From contig CAKZVG010000378.1 in assembly GCA_937921835.1 (NCBI GenBank), positions 1 through 8,123 of the forward strand: DNA of 8,123 bases. Direction: 5' to 3'. The translations under genes and the position numbers were made by a program. Origin of the DNA: an uncultured Bryobacteraceae bacterium. GTDB lineage: Bacteria > Acidobacteriota > Terriglobia > Bryobacterales > Bryobacteraceae. Shown piece by piece: positions 1 through 7,160 of this stretch. Below the pieces are notes generated by a model. That model saw only the letters and a program-made list of their open reading frames with translations. It made no database searches and was not told where the DNA came from. How positions within the stretch are numbered: position 1 is the first letter of the stretch; each line of letters opens with the position of its first letter.

Positions 1-695
1 CCGCCCGCGTGCCCTACGGCCGCAAGCCGCCCGAGATGGTGCGCGCCTTCGCCTGGGAAATCGCGTCGTTTCTCGAGCGGCAAGGCGTGGCGGGTGTGGT
101 GGTGGCTTGCAATACCGCTTCCGCCGTTGCGCTGCCGCAGCTTGAGGCGGCGCTGTCAGCGCCCGTGTGGGGCGTGATCGAACCCGGCGTGGAGGCCGCG
201 CGGCGCACCACGCGTTCGGGCCGGGTGGGCGTCATCGGCACCAAGGGGACCATCGCGAGCGGCGTCTACCAGGCCAAGCTGGAGGCGCTCGGTCTACAGG
301 TTTGGGCCCGCGCCTGTCCGATGTTCGTGCACTTGGTCGAAGAGGGCCTGGCGGAATCGGACGAAGCCGAAGTACTCGCGCGCCACTACCTCGCGGGACG
401 CCCGGACATCGACACTCTGATCCTCGGCTGCACCCATTACCCGGTGCTCGAACCTATGCTGCGGCGCGTGCTGGGGGAAGGGGTCGTCCTGGTGTCGAGC
501 GCCGACGCGGTCGCGGAACTGGTCGCGGGAGCGCTTGGCGTAGCGGCGGCGGGCAGCGGCTCGATCACCCACTATGTCACCGGAGGCGTGCACGCCTATC
601 AGCACACGGCCGAGGTGATCGGGGGCGTGGAAGGGCGGGTGATTCCGCTCGACGTAAACCGGCTAGCCGACGCGGCGGTGCGGGTGCGCGAGTAG
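1..695 (+). CDS. murI: Glutamate racemase MurI (5'-truncated by window edge)
   Basis: This cytoplasmic enzyme interconverts L- and D-glutamate and supplies D-Glu for peptidoglycan. The reading frame is open to the window edge and begins inside the conserved (D-T)-A-R-V-P-Y-G stretch; bases 1-2 (cc) fit the end of the Thr codon. The true start therefore lies upstream, and the GTG at 9 is the internal Val. About 230 residues are visible; the family is usually about 265-280, so roughly 35-40 N-terminal residues, including the first Asp/Ser motif, are outside the window. Both catalytic cysteines of the two-base mechanism are present: the first in VACNTAS (Cys codon 108-110), the second in GCTHYP (Cys codon 429-431, followed by Thr-His). 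The gene looks intact to its TAG stop. A 118-base spacer separates it from the next gene, so it is probably not part of the downstream operon. The family assignment is secure. Confidence 0.95.
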   Translation, partial: ARVPYGRKPPEMVRAFAWEIASFLERQGVAGVVVACNTASAVALPQLEAALSAPVWGVIEPGVEAARRTTRSGRVGVIGTKGTIASGVYQAKLEALGLQVWARACPMFVHLVEEGLAESDEAEVLARHYLAGRPDIDTLILGCTHYPVLEPMLRRVLGEGVVLVSSADAVAELVAGALGVAAAGSGSITHYVTGGVHAYQHTAEVIGGVEGRVIPLDVNRLADAAVRVRE

Positions 696-741
696 CGGCG
701 GGACGGTGCGGCGCGATTTGCGCCCGGGCCGGATACTGACC

Positions 742-747
742 TAAAAT
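742..747 (+). promoter_or_regulatory. Candidate promoter of the iorA operon (-10 element)
   Basis: The spacer between murI and iorA is GC-rich except for an AT-rich patch at about 731-765. In it TAAAAT (742-747) matches five of six positions of a sigma-70 type -10 box. A weak -35 candidate, TTGCGC (718-723), lies 18 bases upstream and matches only at TTG. Transcription would start near 754, giving a leader of about 60 bases before the iorA ATG. No operator palindrome, T-box or riboswitch was recognised in the leader. This is a by-eye call from position and composition only. Confidence 0.3.
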
Positions 748-799
748 GATGCTTAACTCCGATATCAGGCGGCGCCGTTCCCGATTGACTGCCCCGCCC

Positions 800-805
800 G
801 AGGTG
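800..805 (+). promoter_or_regulatory. Ribosome binding site that fixes the iorA start
   Basis: GAGGTG is a good match to the anti-Shine-Dalgarno sequence and ends 8 bases before the ATG at 814, an ideal spacing. The alternative in-frame GTG at 805 overlaps this motif and would leave no spacing, so the ATG at 814 is preferred. Confidence 0.7.
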
Positions 806-813
806 TGTCCCGC

Positions 814-2403
814 ATGGTTCCGCAACGCCAGTTACTGAGTGGAGACGAAGCCGTCGCGCTCGCCGCGTTCGACGCGGGCGTCCGGCTGGGCGCCGGCTAT
901 CCGGGCACTCCCTCGACCGAAATCCTCGAATACTTCGCGCAGCTTGGCGGGCGCGCACAATGGTCGCCGAACGAAAAGGTGGCGCTTGAGGTGGGCATCG
1001 GCGCCGCATTCGCCCGCGCCCGCGCGCTGGTCACCATGAAGCACGTGGGACTCAACGTGGCCGCCGACCCGTTGTTTACCGCCGCCTACACGGGTGTCAG
1101 CGGCGCGCTGGTGATCGTTTCGGCCGACGACCCCGGCATGGCCTCCAGCCAGAACGAGCAGGACAACCGCCGCTTCGCCGCCGCCGCCGGCGTGCCCATG
1201 CTCGAGCCCGCCGATTCGCAGGACGCCTACGACTACACGCTGCTGGCGATCGAGGTCTCCGAGCGCTGGAGCATCCCGGTGCTGCTGCGCATGACCACGC
1301 GCGTGTGCCACTCCAAAACCGTCGTTCGCCCGCGCGCCGCGCTGCCCGCCCCGCCCGAACCAGATTTTGTGCGCGACATCCGCGGGCGCGTCATGATCCC
1401 CTCGAATGCCCGCCCGGCCCACCGCCGCCTGCGCGCCAAGCTGGCCGCAATCGCTCGCTGGAACGAGGCCGAGGGGCCGCGCCGCGTGACCGGCCAGGGG
1501 CGCCGACTGCGCATCGTCGCCTCGGGAGTCGCCTTCGCGCACGCGCGCGAAGCCGCGCCCGAAGCCGCGGTCTTTCAACCCGGCATGACCTACCCGCTGC
1601 CGGTGGAAGCCATCCGCGGGTTCCTCGACGGCGCCGCGCGCCGGGTGGTGATCGAGGAGGGCGACCCCTGTCTCGCCGAAGCGCTGCGAGCCGAGGGCAT
1701 CGCCGTCGAAGCCAAGCCGGAGATGTACCGCTTCGGCGAACTCGACGTGGCGCGCATCCGGCGCATCCTGGCGGGCGATACGGAGCCCGAGCCGGCGCCC
1801 GCGCCCGCCACGCCGCCGCGCCTGTGTCCTGGCTGCCCGCACCGCGCGGTGTTCGAGGCGCTGCGCGATCTGGATTGCATCGTTTCGGGCGACATCGGCT
1901 GCTACTCGCTGGGCGTGCTGCCGCCGTTTGAAGCCATGGACACGCTGGTGTGCATGGGCGCGGCGGTGGGCGTCGGACTCGGAATGCGCGCCACTCTGCC
2001 CGCCGAACAGGCGCGGCGCGTGGTGAGCGTCATCGGCGACAGCACCTTCGTTCACAGCGGCATCACCGGGCTGGTGGAGATGGTCTACAATCCCCCTTCC
2101 ACCGGCCACCTGGTTCTGATTCTCGACAATGGCACCACCGCCATGACCGGCATGCAGGAGCACCCGGGGACCGGGCGCACGCTCGATCACCGGCCTACCG
2201 GCAAGGTGAGCTTCGAGGACCTGGCGCGCGCGCTTGGCATCTCCGACGTGCTGGTGGTTGACCCCACCGTCAACCCCGCCGGCTTTCGCGAACTGGTGCG
2301 CGAGCGCCTCGCAGCCGGACGCCTGTCGGTGATCATCGCGCGGCGCAACTGCCTGCTCGCGGCGGGCAGGATCAAGGAGTACGAGAAGTGCGATGAGCCG
2401 TAG
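814..2403 (+). CDS. iorA: Indolepyruvate:ferredoxin oxidoreductase alpha subunit (IorA), lacking the C-terminal ferredoxin domain
   Basis: This is the large, thiamine-diphosphate-binding subunit of the enzyme that converts arylpyruvates + CoA to arylacetyl-CoA + CO2, reversibly, with a low-potential electron carrier. The product is 529 aa from ATG 814. The N-terminal pyrimidine-binding domain shows AGYPGTPSTEI (about 27-37) and NEKVALE (53-59). The family signature CPGCPHR lies at 338-344. The C-terminal TPP domain shows GDIGCYSLG (359-367) and the Mg/TPP motif GDS (408-410) followed by DNGT (438-441). Family members normally run past 600 aa and end in a 2x[4Fe-4S] ferredoxin-like domain. Here the protein stops soon after the TPP domain, at [11 protein letters not shown], with one Cys and no CxxCxxC cluster. 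The end overlaps iorB by 11 bases, and no other frame carries a remnant, so this is domain absence rather than a frameshift. The family is clear; the true substrate (indole-, phenyl- or hydroxyphenylpyruvate) and electron acceptor are unknown. Confidence 0.93.
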   Translation: MVPQRQLLSGDEAVALAAFDAGVRLGAGYPGTPSTEILEYFAQLGGRAQWSPNEKVALEVGIGAAFARARALVTMKHVGLNVAADPLFTAAYTGVSGALVIVSADDPGMASSQNEQDNRRFAAAAGVPMLEPADSQDAYDYTLLAIEVSERWSIPVLLRMTTRVCHSKTVVRPRAALPAPPEPDFVRDIRGRVMIPSNARPAHRRLRAKLAAIARWNEAEGPRRVTGQGRRLRIVASGVAFAHAREAAPEAAVFQPGMTYPLPVEAIRGFLDGAARRVVIEEGDPCLAEALRAEGIAVEAKPEMYRFGELDVARIRRILAGDTEPEPAPAPATPPRLCPGCPHRAVFEALRDLDCIVSGDIGCYSLGVLPPFEAMDTLVCMGAAVGVGLGMRATLPAEQARRVVSVIGDSTFVHSGITGLVEMVYNPPSTGHLVLILDNGTTAMTGMQEHPGTGRTLDHRPTGKVSFEDLARALGISDVLVVDPTVNPAGFRELVRERLAAGRLSVIIARRNCLLAAGRIKEYEKCDEP

Positions 2404-2890
2404 CGTCACCAACATCGTCGTCGCCGGACTCGGCGGGCAGGGCGTGCTCAAGGCTTCCGACATCGCCGCCGAAGCCGCTTTCCGTTCCGGCCGCGACGTC
2501 AAGAAAAGCGAACTGCACGGCATGAGCCAGCGCGGCGGCTCGGTCACCAGCGACGTGCGCTACGGCGCCGAGGTGCTCAGCCCGATGGTGCCGGCGGGAG
2601 AGGCGGATTTTCTGGTGGTGCTCGACGCGGACCAGGTCGAGATCAACCTCCCCCTGCTCCGGCCCGGCGGGATGCTGATCGATCCGGCGCGCCTCGAAGG
2701 CGTCCGGCTGGCCAGCCGCAAGAGCCTGAACGTGGCCTTGCTGGGAGTGCTGAGCGTCTCGCTCGACCTTCCCGAAACGGCGTGGCGCGAAGCGATCGCC
2801 ACCCACCTTCCCGAAAGACTGCACGCAGCGAATTTCGCCGCCTTCGAGGCCGGACGCGCGGCCGCGGGCGGCCACGGAGGTTCCCGATGA
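2393..2890 (+). CDS. iorB: Indolepyruvate:ferredoxin oxidoreductase beta subunit (IorB)
   Basis: This is the small (gamma-domain) subunit that completes the IorAB 2-oxoacid oxidoreductase; the family domain is the pyruvate ferredoxin/flavodoxin oxidoreductase gamma type. The 165-aa product opens with the typical glycine-rich GLGGQGV (12-18) and carries the hallmark [12 protein letters not shown] (40-51). The C-terminal end has the usual N-x-A-L-L-G and N-F-x-A-F pattern. It is somewhat shorter than the commonly seen 180-200 aa, mainly towards the C-terminus. The ATG lies inside the 3' end of iorA (11-base overlap). The purine stretch AAGGAG at 2374-2379 is rather far upstream and GAGAAG at 2383-2388 is close, so initiation probably depends on coupling to iorA translation. 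The stop overlaps the paaK start as ATGA. No cysteine cluster is present, so it does not supply the Fe-S centres missing from IorA. Confidence 0.93.
   Translation: MSRSVTNIVVAGLGGQGVLKASDIAAEAAFRSGRDVKKSELHGMSQRGGSVTSDVRYGAEVLSPMVPAGEADFLVVLDADQVEINLPLLRPGGMLIDPARLEGVRLASRKSLNVALLGVLSVSLDLPETAWREAIATHLPERLHAANFAAFEAGRAAAGGHGGSR
2876..2881 (+). promoter_or_regulatory. Ribosome binding site that fixes the paaK start
   Basis: GGAGGT lies at the 3' end of iorB and ends 5 bases before ATG 2887. The paaK frame stays open upstream to 2782, but those codons lie inside iorB and encode an unrelated Arg-rich stretch. This site and the family length place the start at 2887. Confidence 0.75.
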
Positions 2891-4218
2891 CCGGCGCTTG
2901 CGAAATCCTCGCCACCCGTTTTCATCCGGCCAGCGCGCCCGACTACGTTCCCGTCCCCCATCTGCGCGATCTGCAATTGAGCCGCTTGCAGGCTGTGGTC
3001 TGGCGGGCCTATCGCAACGTCGAGTTGTTCCGCTCGCGCTTGCGGCAGCGCGGCCTCGATCCCGACGATATCCGCTCGCTCGAGGACCTCGCCCGCCTGC
3101 CCTTCACCGTGAAGGCCGACCTGCGCGACACCTACCCGTTCGGCCTCTTCGCCAGCCCGCTCCAGGACGTGGTGCGCCTGCACGCCTCCAGCGGCACCAC
3201 CGGCAAGCCGATCGTGGTGGCCTACACGCAGGAGGACGTGAACGTTTGGACGTCGGTCATGGTGCGCACCTTCGCCGCCTGCGGACTCGGCAAGGGCGAC
3301 ATTATCCAGAACGCTTACGGCTACGGCCTCTTCACCGGCGGGCTGGGGGCGCACTACGGCGCCGAGGGGCTGGGCGCCACGGTGATTCCCATGTCGGGCG
3401 GCAACACCGACCGGCAGATCATGGTGCTCAAGGACTTCGGCGTCACCGCCATCTGCTCCACCCCAAGCTACTTCCTGCACCTGGCCGAGCGCGCCGCCGA
3501 ACTGGGTGTCGACCTGCGCGAGTTGCCCCTGCGCGCGGGCGTCTTCGGGGCCGAGCCATGGACCGAGTCCATGCGCCGCCACCTGGAGGAGGCCGCCGGC
3601 ATCCAGGCCTACGACATTTACGGCCTCAGCGAGATCATCGGTCCGGGCGTCGCCAGCGAGTGCGCCTGCCAGGCCGGGTTGCACATCTTCGAGGACCATT
3701 TCTACCCGGAGATCGTCGACCCCGCGACGGGCGAGCCCCTGCCCGACGGCGAGGAAGGCGAACTCGTGCTGACCACTCTCAGCAAGCAGGCCATGCCCAT
3801 CATCCGCTACCGCACGCGCGACATCACGTCCTTCATCACCGAGCCTTGCCCGTGCGGGCGCACCATCCGCCGCATCCGCCGCATCGGACGCCGCAGCGAC
3901 GATATGTTCATCATCCGCGGCATCAACGTCTTTCCCTCGCAGATTGAGACCGCGTTGCTGGCGGTCGAGGGCACGCTGCCGCACTACCAGATCGTGCTGA
4001 CGCGGCAGAAGGGGCTCGATGAGATGGAAGTGCAGGTGGAGGTGACGCCGGAGGTCTTCAGCGACAAGATCGGCGCCCTGGAACAACTGCAAGCGCGGCT
4101 GCTCGGATCCATCGAACAGGTGGTGGGACTCCGCGCGCACGTCAGGCTGGTGGCGCCGCACACCATCCAGCGCAGCGAAGGCAAGGCCAAGCGGGTCGTC
4201 GACCGGAGGAGCGAATGA
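2887..4218 (+). CDS. paaK: Phenylacetate-CoA ligase (AMP-forming), PaaK family
   Basis: This is an ANL-superfamily adenylate-forming ligase that makes arylacetyl-CoA from arylacetate, ATP and CoA in the cytoplasm. The product is 443 aa, close to the roughly 430-440 aa of known PaaK proteins. Motifs in order are the phosphate-binding loop SSGTTGKP (101-108), DIYGLSE (243-249), YRTRD (308-312), the hinge region with SDD (337-339) followed by [13 protein letters not shown], and the C-terminal [10 protein letters not shown] (430-439) with the conserved lysine at K433. Cys259/Cys261, His266 and Cys321/Cys323 form the Cys/His pattern usual in this branch of PaaK, possibly a metal site. The start overlaps the iorB stop (ATGA) and the stop overlaps the ACT gene start. 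Its place directly after iorAB is consistent with a shared arylacetyl-CoA product. The natural substrate could be phenylacetate, hydroxyphenylacetate or indoleacetate; the sequence alone does not tell. Confidence 0.92.
   Translation: MTGACEILATRFHPASAPDYVPVPHLRDLQLSRLQAVVWRAYRNVELFRSRLRQRGLDPDDIRSLEDLARLPFTVKADLRDTYPFGLFASPLQDVVRLHASSGTTGKPIVVAYTQEDVNVWTSVMVRTFAACGLGKGDIIQNAYGYGLFTGGLGAHYGAEGLGATVIPMSGGNTDRQIMVLKDFGVTAICSTPSYFLHLAERAAELGVDLRELPLRAGVFGAEPWTESMRRHLEEAAGIQAYDIYGLSEIIGPGVASECACQAGLHIFEDHFYPEIVDPATGEPLPDGEEGELVLTTLSKQAMPIIRYRTRDITSFITEPCPCGRTIRRIRRIGRRSDDMFIIRGINVFPSQIETALLAVEGTLPHYQIVLTRQKGLDEMEVQVEVTPEVFSDKIGALEQLQARLLGSIEQVVGLRAHVRLVAPHTIQRSEGKAKRVVDRRSE
4205..4211 (+). promoter_or_regulatory. 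Ribosome binding site of the ACT-domain gene
   Basis: GGAGGAG near the end of paaK ends 3 bases before ATG 4215 (GGAGG ends 5 bases before). This strong site, together with the ATGA overlap, suggests the ACT protein is made at a level comparable to the enzymes. Confidence 0.6.
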
Positions 4219-4655
4219 AGATCCACCAGTTGTCGCTGTTTCTCGAGAACCGCCCCGGCGCGGCGGCGGAACCGGTCCGCCTGCTGGCCGCCCAGGGCGT
4301 GAACATCCGCACGCTGATGCTCGCCGACACCAGCGAGTTCGGCATCCTGCGGCTGATCGTTTCGGACTGGCGCAAGGCCGATGCCCTGCTCACCGCGGCG
4401 GGCTTCGTGGTGAACGTCACCGAGGTGCTGGCGGTGGAGGTGGCGGACCGTCCAGGCGGGCTGGCGGAGGTGATCGAGGCCTTCGAGAACACGCCCATCA
4501 ACATCGAGTACATGTACGCGTTCACCTTTGGCCGGCAGGACAAGGCGGTGCTGATTTTCCGCTTCGACAAGCCCGATGAGGCCATCGCCCGCCTGCGCGA
4601 GGCGGGACTGAACCTCGTCGAAAGCGTGGAAGTCTACGGCGGTCTCGCCGGATGA
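4215..4655 (+). CDS. Stand-alone tandem ACT-domain protein (likely amino-acid sensor)
   Basis: ACT domains bind small ligands, usually amino acids, at subunit or domain interfaces. This 146-aa protein consists of two of them and nothing else. The first (about 1-68) carries the ligand-loop motif ENRPG at 11-15, and the second (about 70-140) carries DRPGG at 78-82. There is no catalytic, DNA-binding or transmembrane segment. Small two-ACT proteins of this type are often encoded beside PaaK-type ligases and IorAB in other bacteria (general knowledge of the family, not searched here). It overlaps paaK and the aminotransferase by ATGA at both ends. A reasonable inference is that it senses an aromatic amino acid and modulates one of the enzymes of this operon, perhaps PaaK. 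That role is unproven, and its partner cannot be read from the sequence. Confidence 0.88.
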   Translation: MKIHQLSLFLENRPGAAAEPVRLLAAQGVNIRTLMLADTSEFGILRLIVSDWRKADALLTAAGFVVNVTEVLAVEVADRPGGLAEVIEAFENTPINIEYMYAFTFGRQDKAVLIFRFDKPDEAIARLREAGLNLVESVEVYGGLAG

Positions 4656-5824
4656 GACCCGCCCGGACCATCGCCGAACAACTGGAGCGCGCCTCCTGGA
4701 TCCGCCGCATGTTCGAAGAGGGCGCGCGTCTTAAGGCCGAACGCGGCGCGGAAAATGTCTTCGATTTCACGCTCGGCAACCCGGACTGCGATCCGCCTCC
4801 CGGAGTGCTGGAGGCGCTGCGCGCCGCGGCGGGAGAGAATCGCGCGGGTGTCCACGGCTACATGCCGAATGGCGGGTTCCCGGAAGTGCGCGCGGCCGTG
4901 GCGAGGCATCTGGCGGCCACCACCGGCCTGCCCTTCGATCCCGAGGACGTCTTCATGACGGTGGGATCCTCGGGCGCCATCAACGTGCTGCTGAAGTCGA
5001 TCCTCGATCCCGGCGACGAAGTGATCGTCCTGATGCCGTGCTTTTCCGAGTACCCGTTCTACGTGCAAAACCACGCCGGGCGGATGGTGGCGGTCGAGAC
5101 CGACGAGCGGTTTCTCCCGGTGGTGGGCCGTATCGCCGCCGCCATCACACCCCGCACCCGCGCCATCATTTTGAATTCGCCGAACAACCCCACCGGACGC
5201 GTGTATCCGGCGCCGCTGCTGACGGAGTTGGAGGCGCTGCTGGCGCGGCTTGGGCAGCCCATCGCCGTCATCAGCGACGAACCCTACAAGCCGCTGGTCT
5301 TCGACGGCGTCCGCCAGCCGGAGACCGCCGCCATCGTCACCAACTGCGCCATCGCCAACTCGTGGTCCAAGGTCTTCGCCATCGCCGGCGAGCGCATCGG
5401 CTACCTGGCCCTGTCGCCGCGCATGGAAGGAAGAGAATCGCTGCGCGGCGCGTGCACCTTCAACAACCGGATCCTGGGATTCATCAACGCGCCCGCGCTG
5501 TGGCAGCGTGTCGCCGCGCGCTGTCTCGGCGTGGGTCCGGAGCTGGAGGGCTACCGGCGCAAGCGCGACCTGTTGTGCGGCGCCCTGACACGCATGGGCT
5601 ACGACGCGCCGAAGCCAGAAGGCACGTTCTACCTGTTCCCCCGCTCCCCCATCCCCGACGACGTCGCGTTCGTGCGCCTGCTGGCGAGGGAGGGCGTGCT
5701 CGGAGTGCCTGGCAGAGGCTTCGGGCGGAGCGGCTACTTCCGGTTGTCCCTCACGGTCCCGATGAGCGTCGTCGAGCGCTCGCTACCCGGCTTCGAGCGC
5801 GCCATCGGGCGGTGCCGCCAATGA
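4652..5824 (+). CDS. PLP-dependent class I/II aminotransferase (probable aromatic/aspartate type)
   Basis: This fold-type I aminotransferase, 390 aa, moves an amino group between an amino acid and a 2-oxo acid. All core residues are visible: FTLGNPD near the N-terminus, HGYMPNGG, the NSPNNPTG loop (175-182) with the cofactor-binding Asn179, Asp209 and Tyr212 in SDEPYKPL (208-215), the Schiff-base Lys240 in SWSKVFAIAGERIGY, and the substrate-carboxylate Arg364 in YFRLSL. No signal peptide is present, so it is cytoplasmic. The ATG overlaps the ACT stop (ATGA) without an obvious Shine-Dalgarno site, so translation probably relies on coupling. The stop again overlaps the next gene. Its place next to iorAB and paaK suggests it makes or uses arylpyruvate, giving phenylalanine, tyrosine or tryptophan on the other side. 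Substrate choice cannot be read from sequence, and an aspartate or general 2-oxoglutarate-linked aminotransferase remains possible. Confidence 0.92.
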   Translation: MRPARTIAEQLERASWIRRMFEEGARLKAERGAENVFDFTLGNPDCDPPPGVLEALRAAAGENRAGVHGYMPNGGFPEVRAAVARHLAATTGLPFDPEDVFMTVGSSGAINVLLKSILDPGDEVIVLMPCFSEYPFYVQNHAGRMVAVETDERFLPVVGRIAAAITPRTRAIILNSPNNPTGRVYPAPLLTELEALLARLGQPIAVISDEPYKPLVFDGVRQPETAAIVTNCAIANSWSKVFAIAGERIGYLALSPRMEGRESLRGACTFNNRILGFINAPALWQRVAARCLGVGPELEGYRRKRDLLCGALTRMGYDAPKPEGTFYLFPRSPIPDDVAFVRLLAREGVLGVPGRGFGRSGYFRLSLTVPMSVVERSLPGFERAIGRCRQ

Positions 5825-7128
5825 AACTGCGATCCGTCCTGATTCTTCTTCTGCCGCTCACGCTCGGCGCGCAAAACGGCGAGCGCGTTTTCGACTACGG
5901 TTTTGAGCAGCGTGTGCGGAACGAAAACTGGAACAACATCTTCGACTGGAACGATACGCTCGACGACCAGCGGGTGCAGGTTCGCTACCGCACGCGGCTA
6001 TGGTTCAAGGGTCCGCTTTCGCCGGACGTCGATTTTCACGTCGGTCTCAACCAGGAGACCTGCCAGATCGTCACCCCCGGCACGCCGTTCAAGTTTGACG
6101 AGGTGATCTTCGAGACCGCCTACCTGGACTTTAAGAAGCTCTTCGTCAAAGGACTCTCGCTGCGCGCCGGCCGCCAGAATCTTGTCAAGGGGGAGGGCTT
6201 TCTATTTCTCGAAGGCACTCCTTACGACGGTTCCCGCACAATTTACTCGAACGCGGCGGTTCTGACTTATGCGTTCCGTAAGTCAAAGATCGAAGCTATC
6301 GGCGTCTTCAACCCGCGCGCGGACCGCTTCTTGCCCCGCATCCACAATAAATCCCGGCAGTTAATCGAATGGGACGACCGCGCGGTGGGCCTTTATTACA
6401 CCGGCAACTACAACCAGCGCACGGCGGTCGAGACTTACTGGTTCTTTAAGAAGGAATCCGGCGACCGGCGCGCCTCCACCCATCCGCAGTATCAGCCCGG
6501 CCTGCACGTCCATACCGCCGGCGCGCGCCTGATCCGCCAGCTCGACGGCCGCTGGAGCCTGACCGGTGAACTCGCCCGGCAGTGGGGCGCACGCGACGAC
6601 GGCAAGACAATCGCGGGGCTCGGCGGGTATGGCTACCTGAAGCGCGCCTTCGGCGGGCGCAAGCAGCACGCCGCGAGCTTCGGCTACTACGGCATGCCGG
6701 GCGACGACCCCGCGACCGGTGGCCGCATCGAAGGCTGGAATCCGCTGTTTTCGCGCTGGCCCAAGTGGAGCGAGATGCTCATCTACAGCCAGTTCCGCGA
6801 GGTGGGGGCGGCCTACTGGACGAACACCGGCATGTGGTTCGCCGAGGCGGTGGTTTCTCCCTGGAAACCGGTTAGCGCGCGTTTCACCTACTATCGCATG
6901 CACGCCAGCCACCCTTTCCCGGGCGACCCGCGAAGCTTCGGAACCGGCGTGCGCCGCGGCGACATGCCGCAGGTGCGGGTGGACATCCGCGTCAATCCTT
7001 CTTGGAGCGGACACGTCCTTTACGAGCACATGGCGCCGGGCAGTTTCTACTCGCGCCGCTCGCACGCCTATTTCCTGCGCTTCGAAGCGATCTACGCCTG
7101 GCAAGGGAAGATTTCCGCTCACCGGTGA
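5821..7128 (+). CDS. Outer-membrane beta-barrel porin, alginate-export (AlgE-like) family
   Basis: The 435-aa product begins with a clear signal peptide: Lys2/Arg4, a Leu-rich core and a likely cleavage after LGA (17), giving a mature start at Gln18. The rest is alternating polar/aromatic beta-strand sequence with no hydrophobic helices. Landmarks of the alginate_exp-type barrel are RYRTRLWFKG near the N-terminus, LRAGRQNLVKGEGF (114-127) and GTPYDGSRTIY (132-142). The family name comes from AlgE, but many members are general channels for small acids or aromatics, so alginate transport should not be assumed; no alginate genes are here. The start overlaps the aminotransferase stop (ATGA), making it the last gene of the operon. 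The frame is open far upstream but only as an out-of-frame shadow of the aminotransferase. The last residues (KISAHR) lack the usual terminal aromatic residue. I infer uptake of the operon's acid substrate. Confidence 0.82.
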   Translation: MKLRSVLILLLPLTLGAQNGERVFDYGFEQRVRNENWNNIFDWNDTLDDQRVQVRYRTRLWFKGPLSPDVDFHVGLNQETCQIVTPGTPFKFDEVIFETAYLDFKKLFVKGLSLRAGRQNLVKGEGFLFLEGTPYDGSRTIYSNAAVLTYAFRKSKIEAIGVFNPRADRFLPRIHNKSRQLIEWDDRAVGLYYTGNYNQRTAVETYWFFKKESGDRRASTHPQYQPGLHVHTAGARLIRQLDGRWSLTGELARQWGARDDGKTIAGLGGYGYLKRAFGGRKQHAASFGYYGMPGDDPATGGRIEGWNPLFSRWPKWSEMLIYSQFREVGAAYWTNTGMWFAEAVVSPWKPVSARFTYYRMHASHPFPGDPRSFGTGVRRGDMPQVRVDIRVNPSWSGHVLYEHMAPGSFYSRRSHAYFLRFEAIYAWQGKISAHR

Positions 7129-7160
7129 GCCGCCTGGGCGGACGAAACGCCGCCACCGGT
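7121..7160. terminator. Possible bidirectional terminator: imperfect inverted repeat between convergent genes
   Basis: ACCGGTG (7121-7127, overlapping the porin stop) is exactly complementary to CACCGGT (7154-7160). Between them lies a small second hairpin, CCGC (7130-7133) pairing with GCGG (7138-7141). The location, between the convergent porin and FAH genes, suits a shared terminator. Neither side has a T-run, so it is not a textbook intrinsic terminator; in DNA this GC-rich such repeats also arise by chance. Confidence 0.3.

Noticed and set aside
710..724. Hairpin GGCGC-gattt-GCGCC after murI as an intrinsic terminator
   Set aside because: Only a 5-base stem with no T-run, in GC-rich DNA where such stems are common.
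805..813. GTG at 805 as the iorA start
   Set aside because: It overlaps the GAGGTG ribosome binding site, leaving no spacing; ATG 814 is spaced ideally and matches the family N-terminus.
746..838. Small ORF of 30 codons in the iorA leader, ending with Trp, Phe and Tyr codons, as a possible attenuator leader peptide
   Set aside because: It has no Shine-Dalgarno, overlaps the candidate -10 box and the iorA start, and lacks clustered aromatic codons or terminator/antiterminator stems.
2370..2420. Frameshift separating a ferredoxin domain from IorA
   Set aside because: No cysteine-rich sequence follows in any frame; iorB begins at once with its proper N-terminus.
832..2547. Long antisense open frame (571 codons) opposite iorA/iorB
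   Set aside because: It mirrors the codon pattern of the well-recognised sense genes in GC-rich DNA; its translation is His/Arg/Gly-rich with no recognisable domain.
2782..2886. Upstream extension of the paaK frame
   Set aside because: It lies wholly inside iorB, encodes a low-complexity Arg-rich stretch, and the strong ribosome binding site at 2876 points to ATG 2887.
2560..4161. Long antisense open frame (533 codons) opposite paaK
   Set aside because: Same reason: a shadow of a clear coding gene, low-complexity composition, no domain recognised.
5038..5820. Upstream extension of the porin frame (an apparent fusion of 260 extra residues)
   Set aside because: It is a +1-frame shadow of the aminotransferase, Arg/Pro-rich, and would bury the clear signal peptide at 5821.
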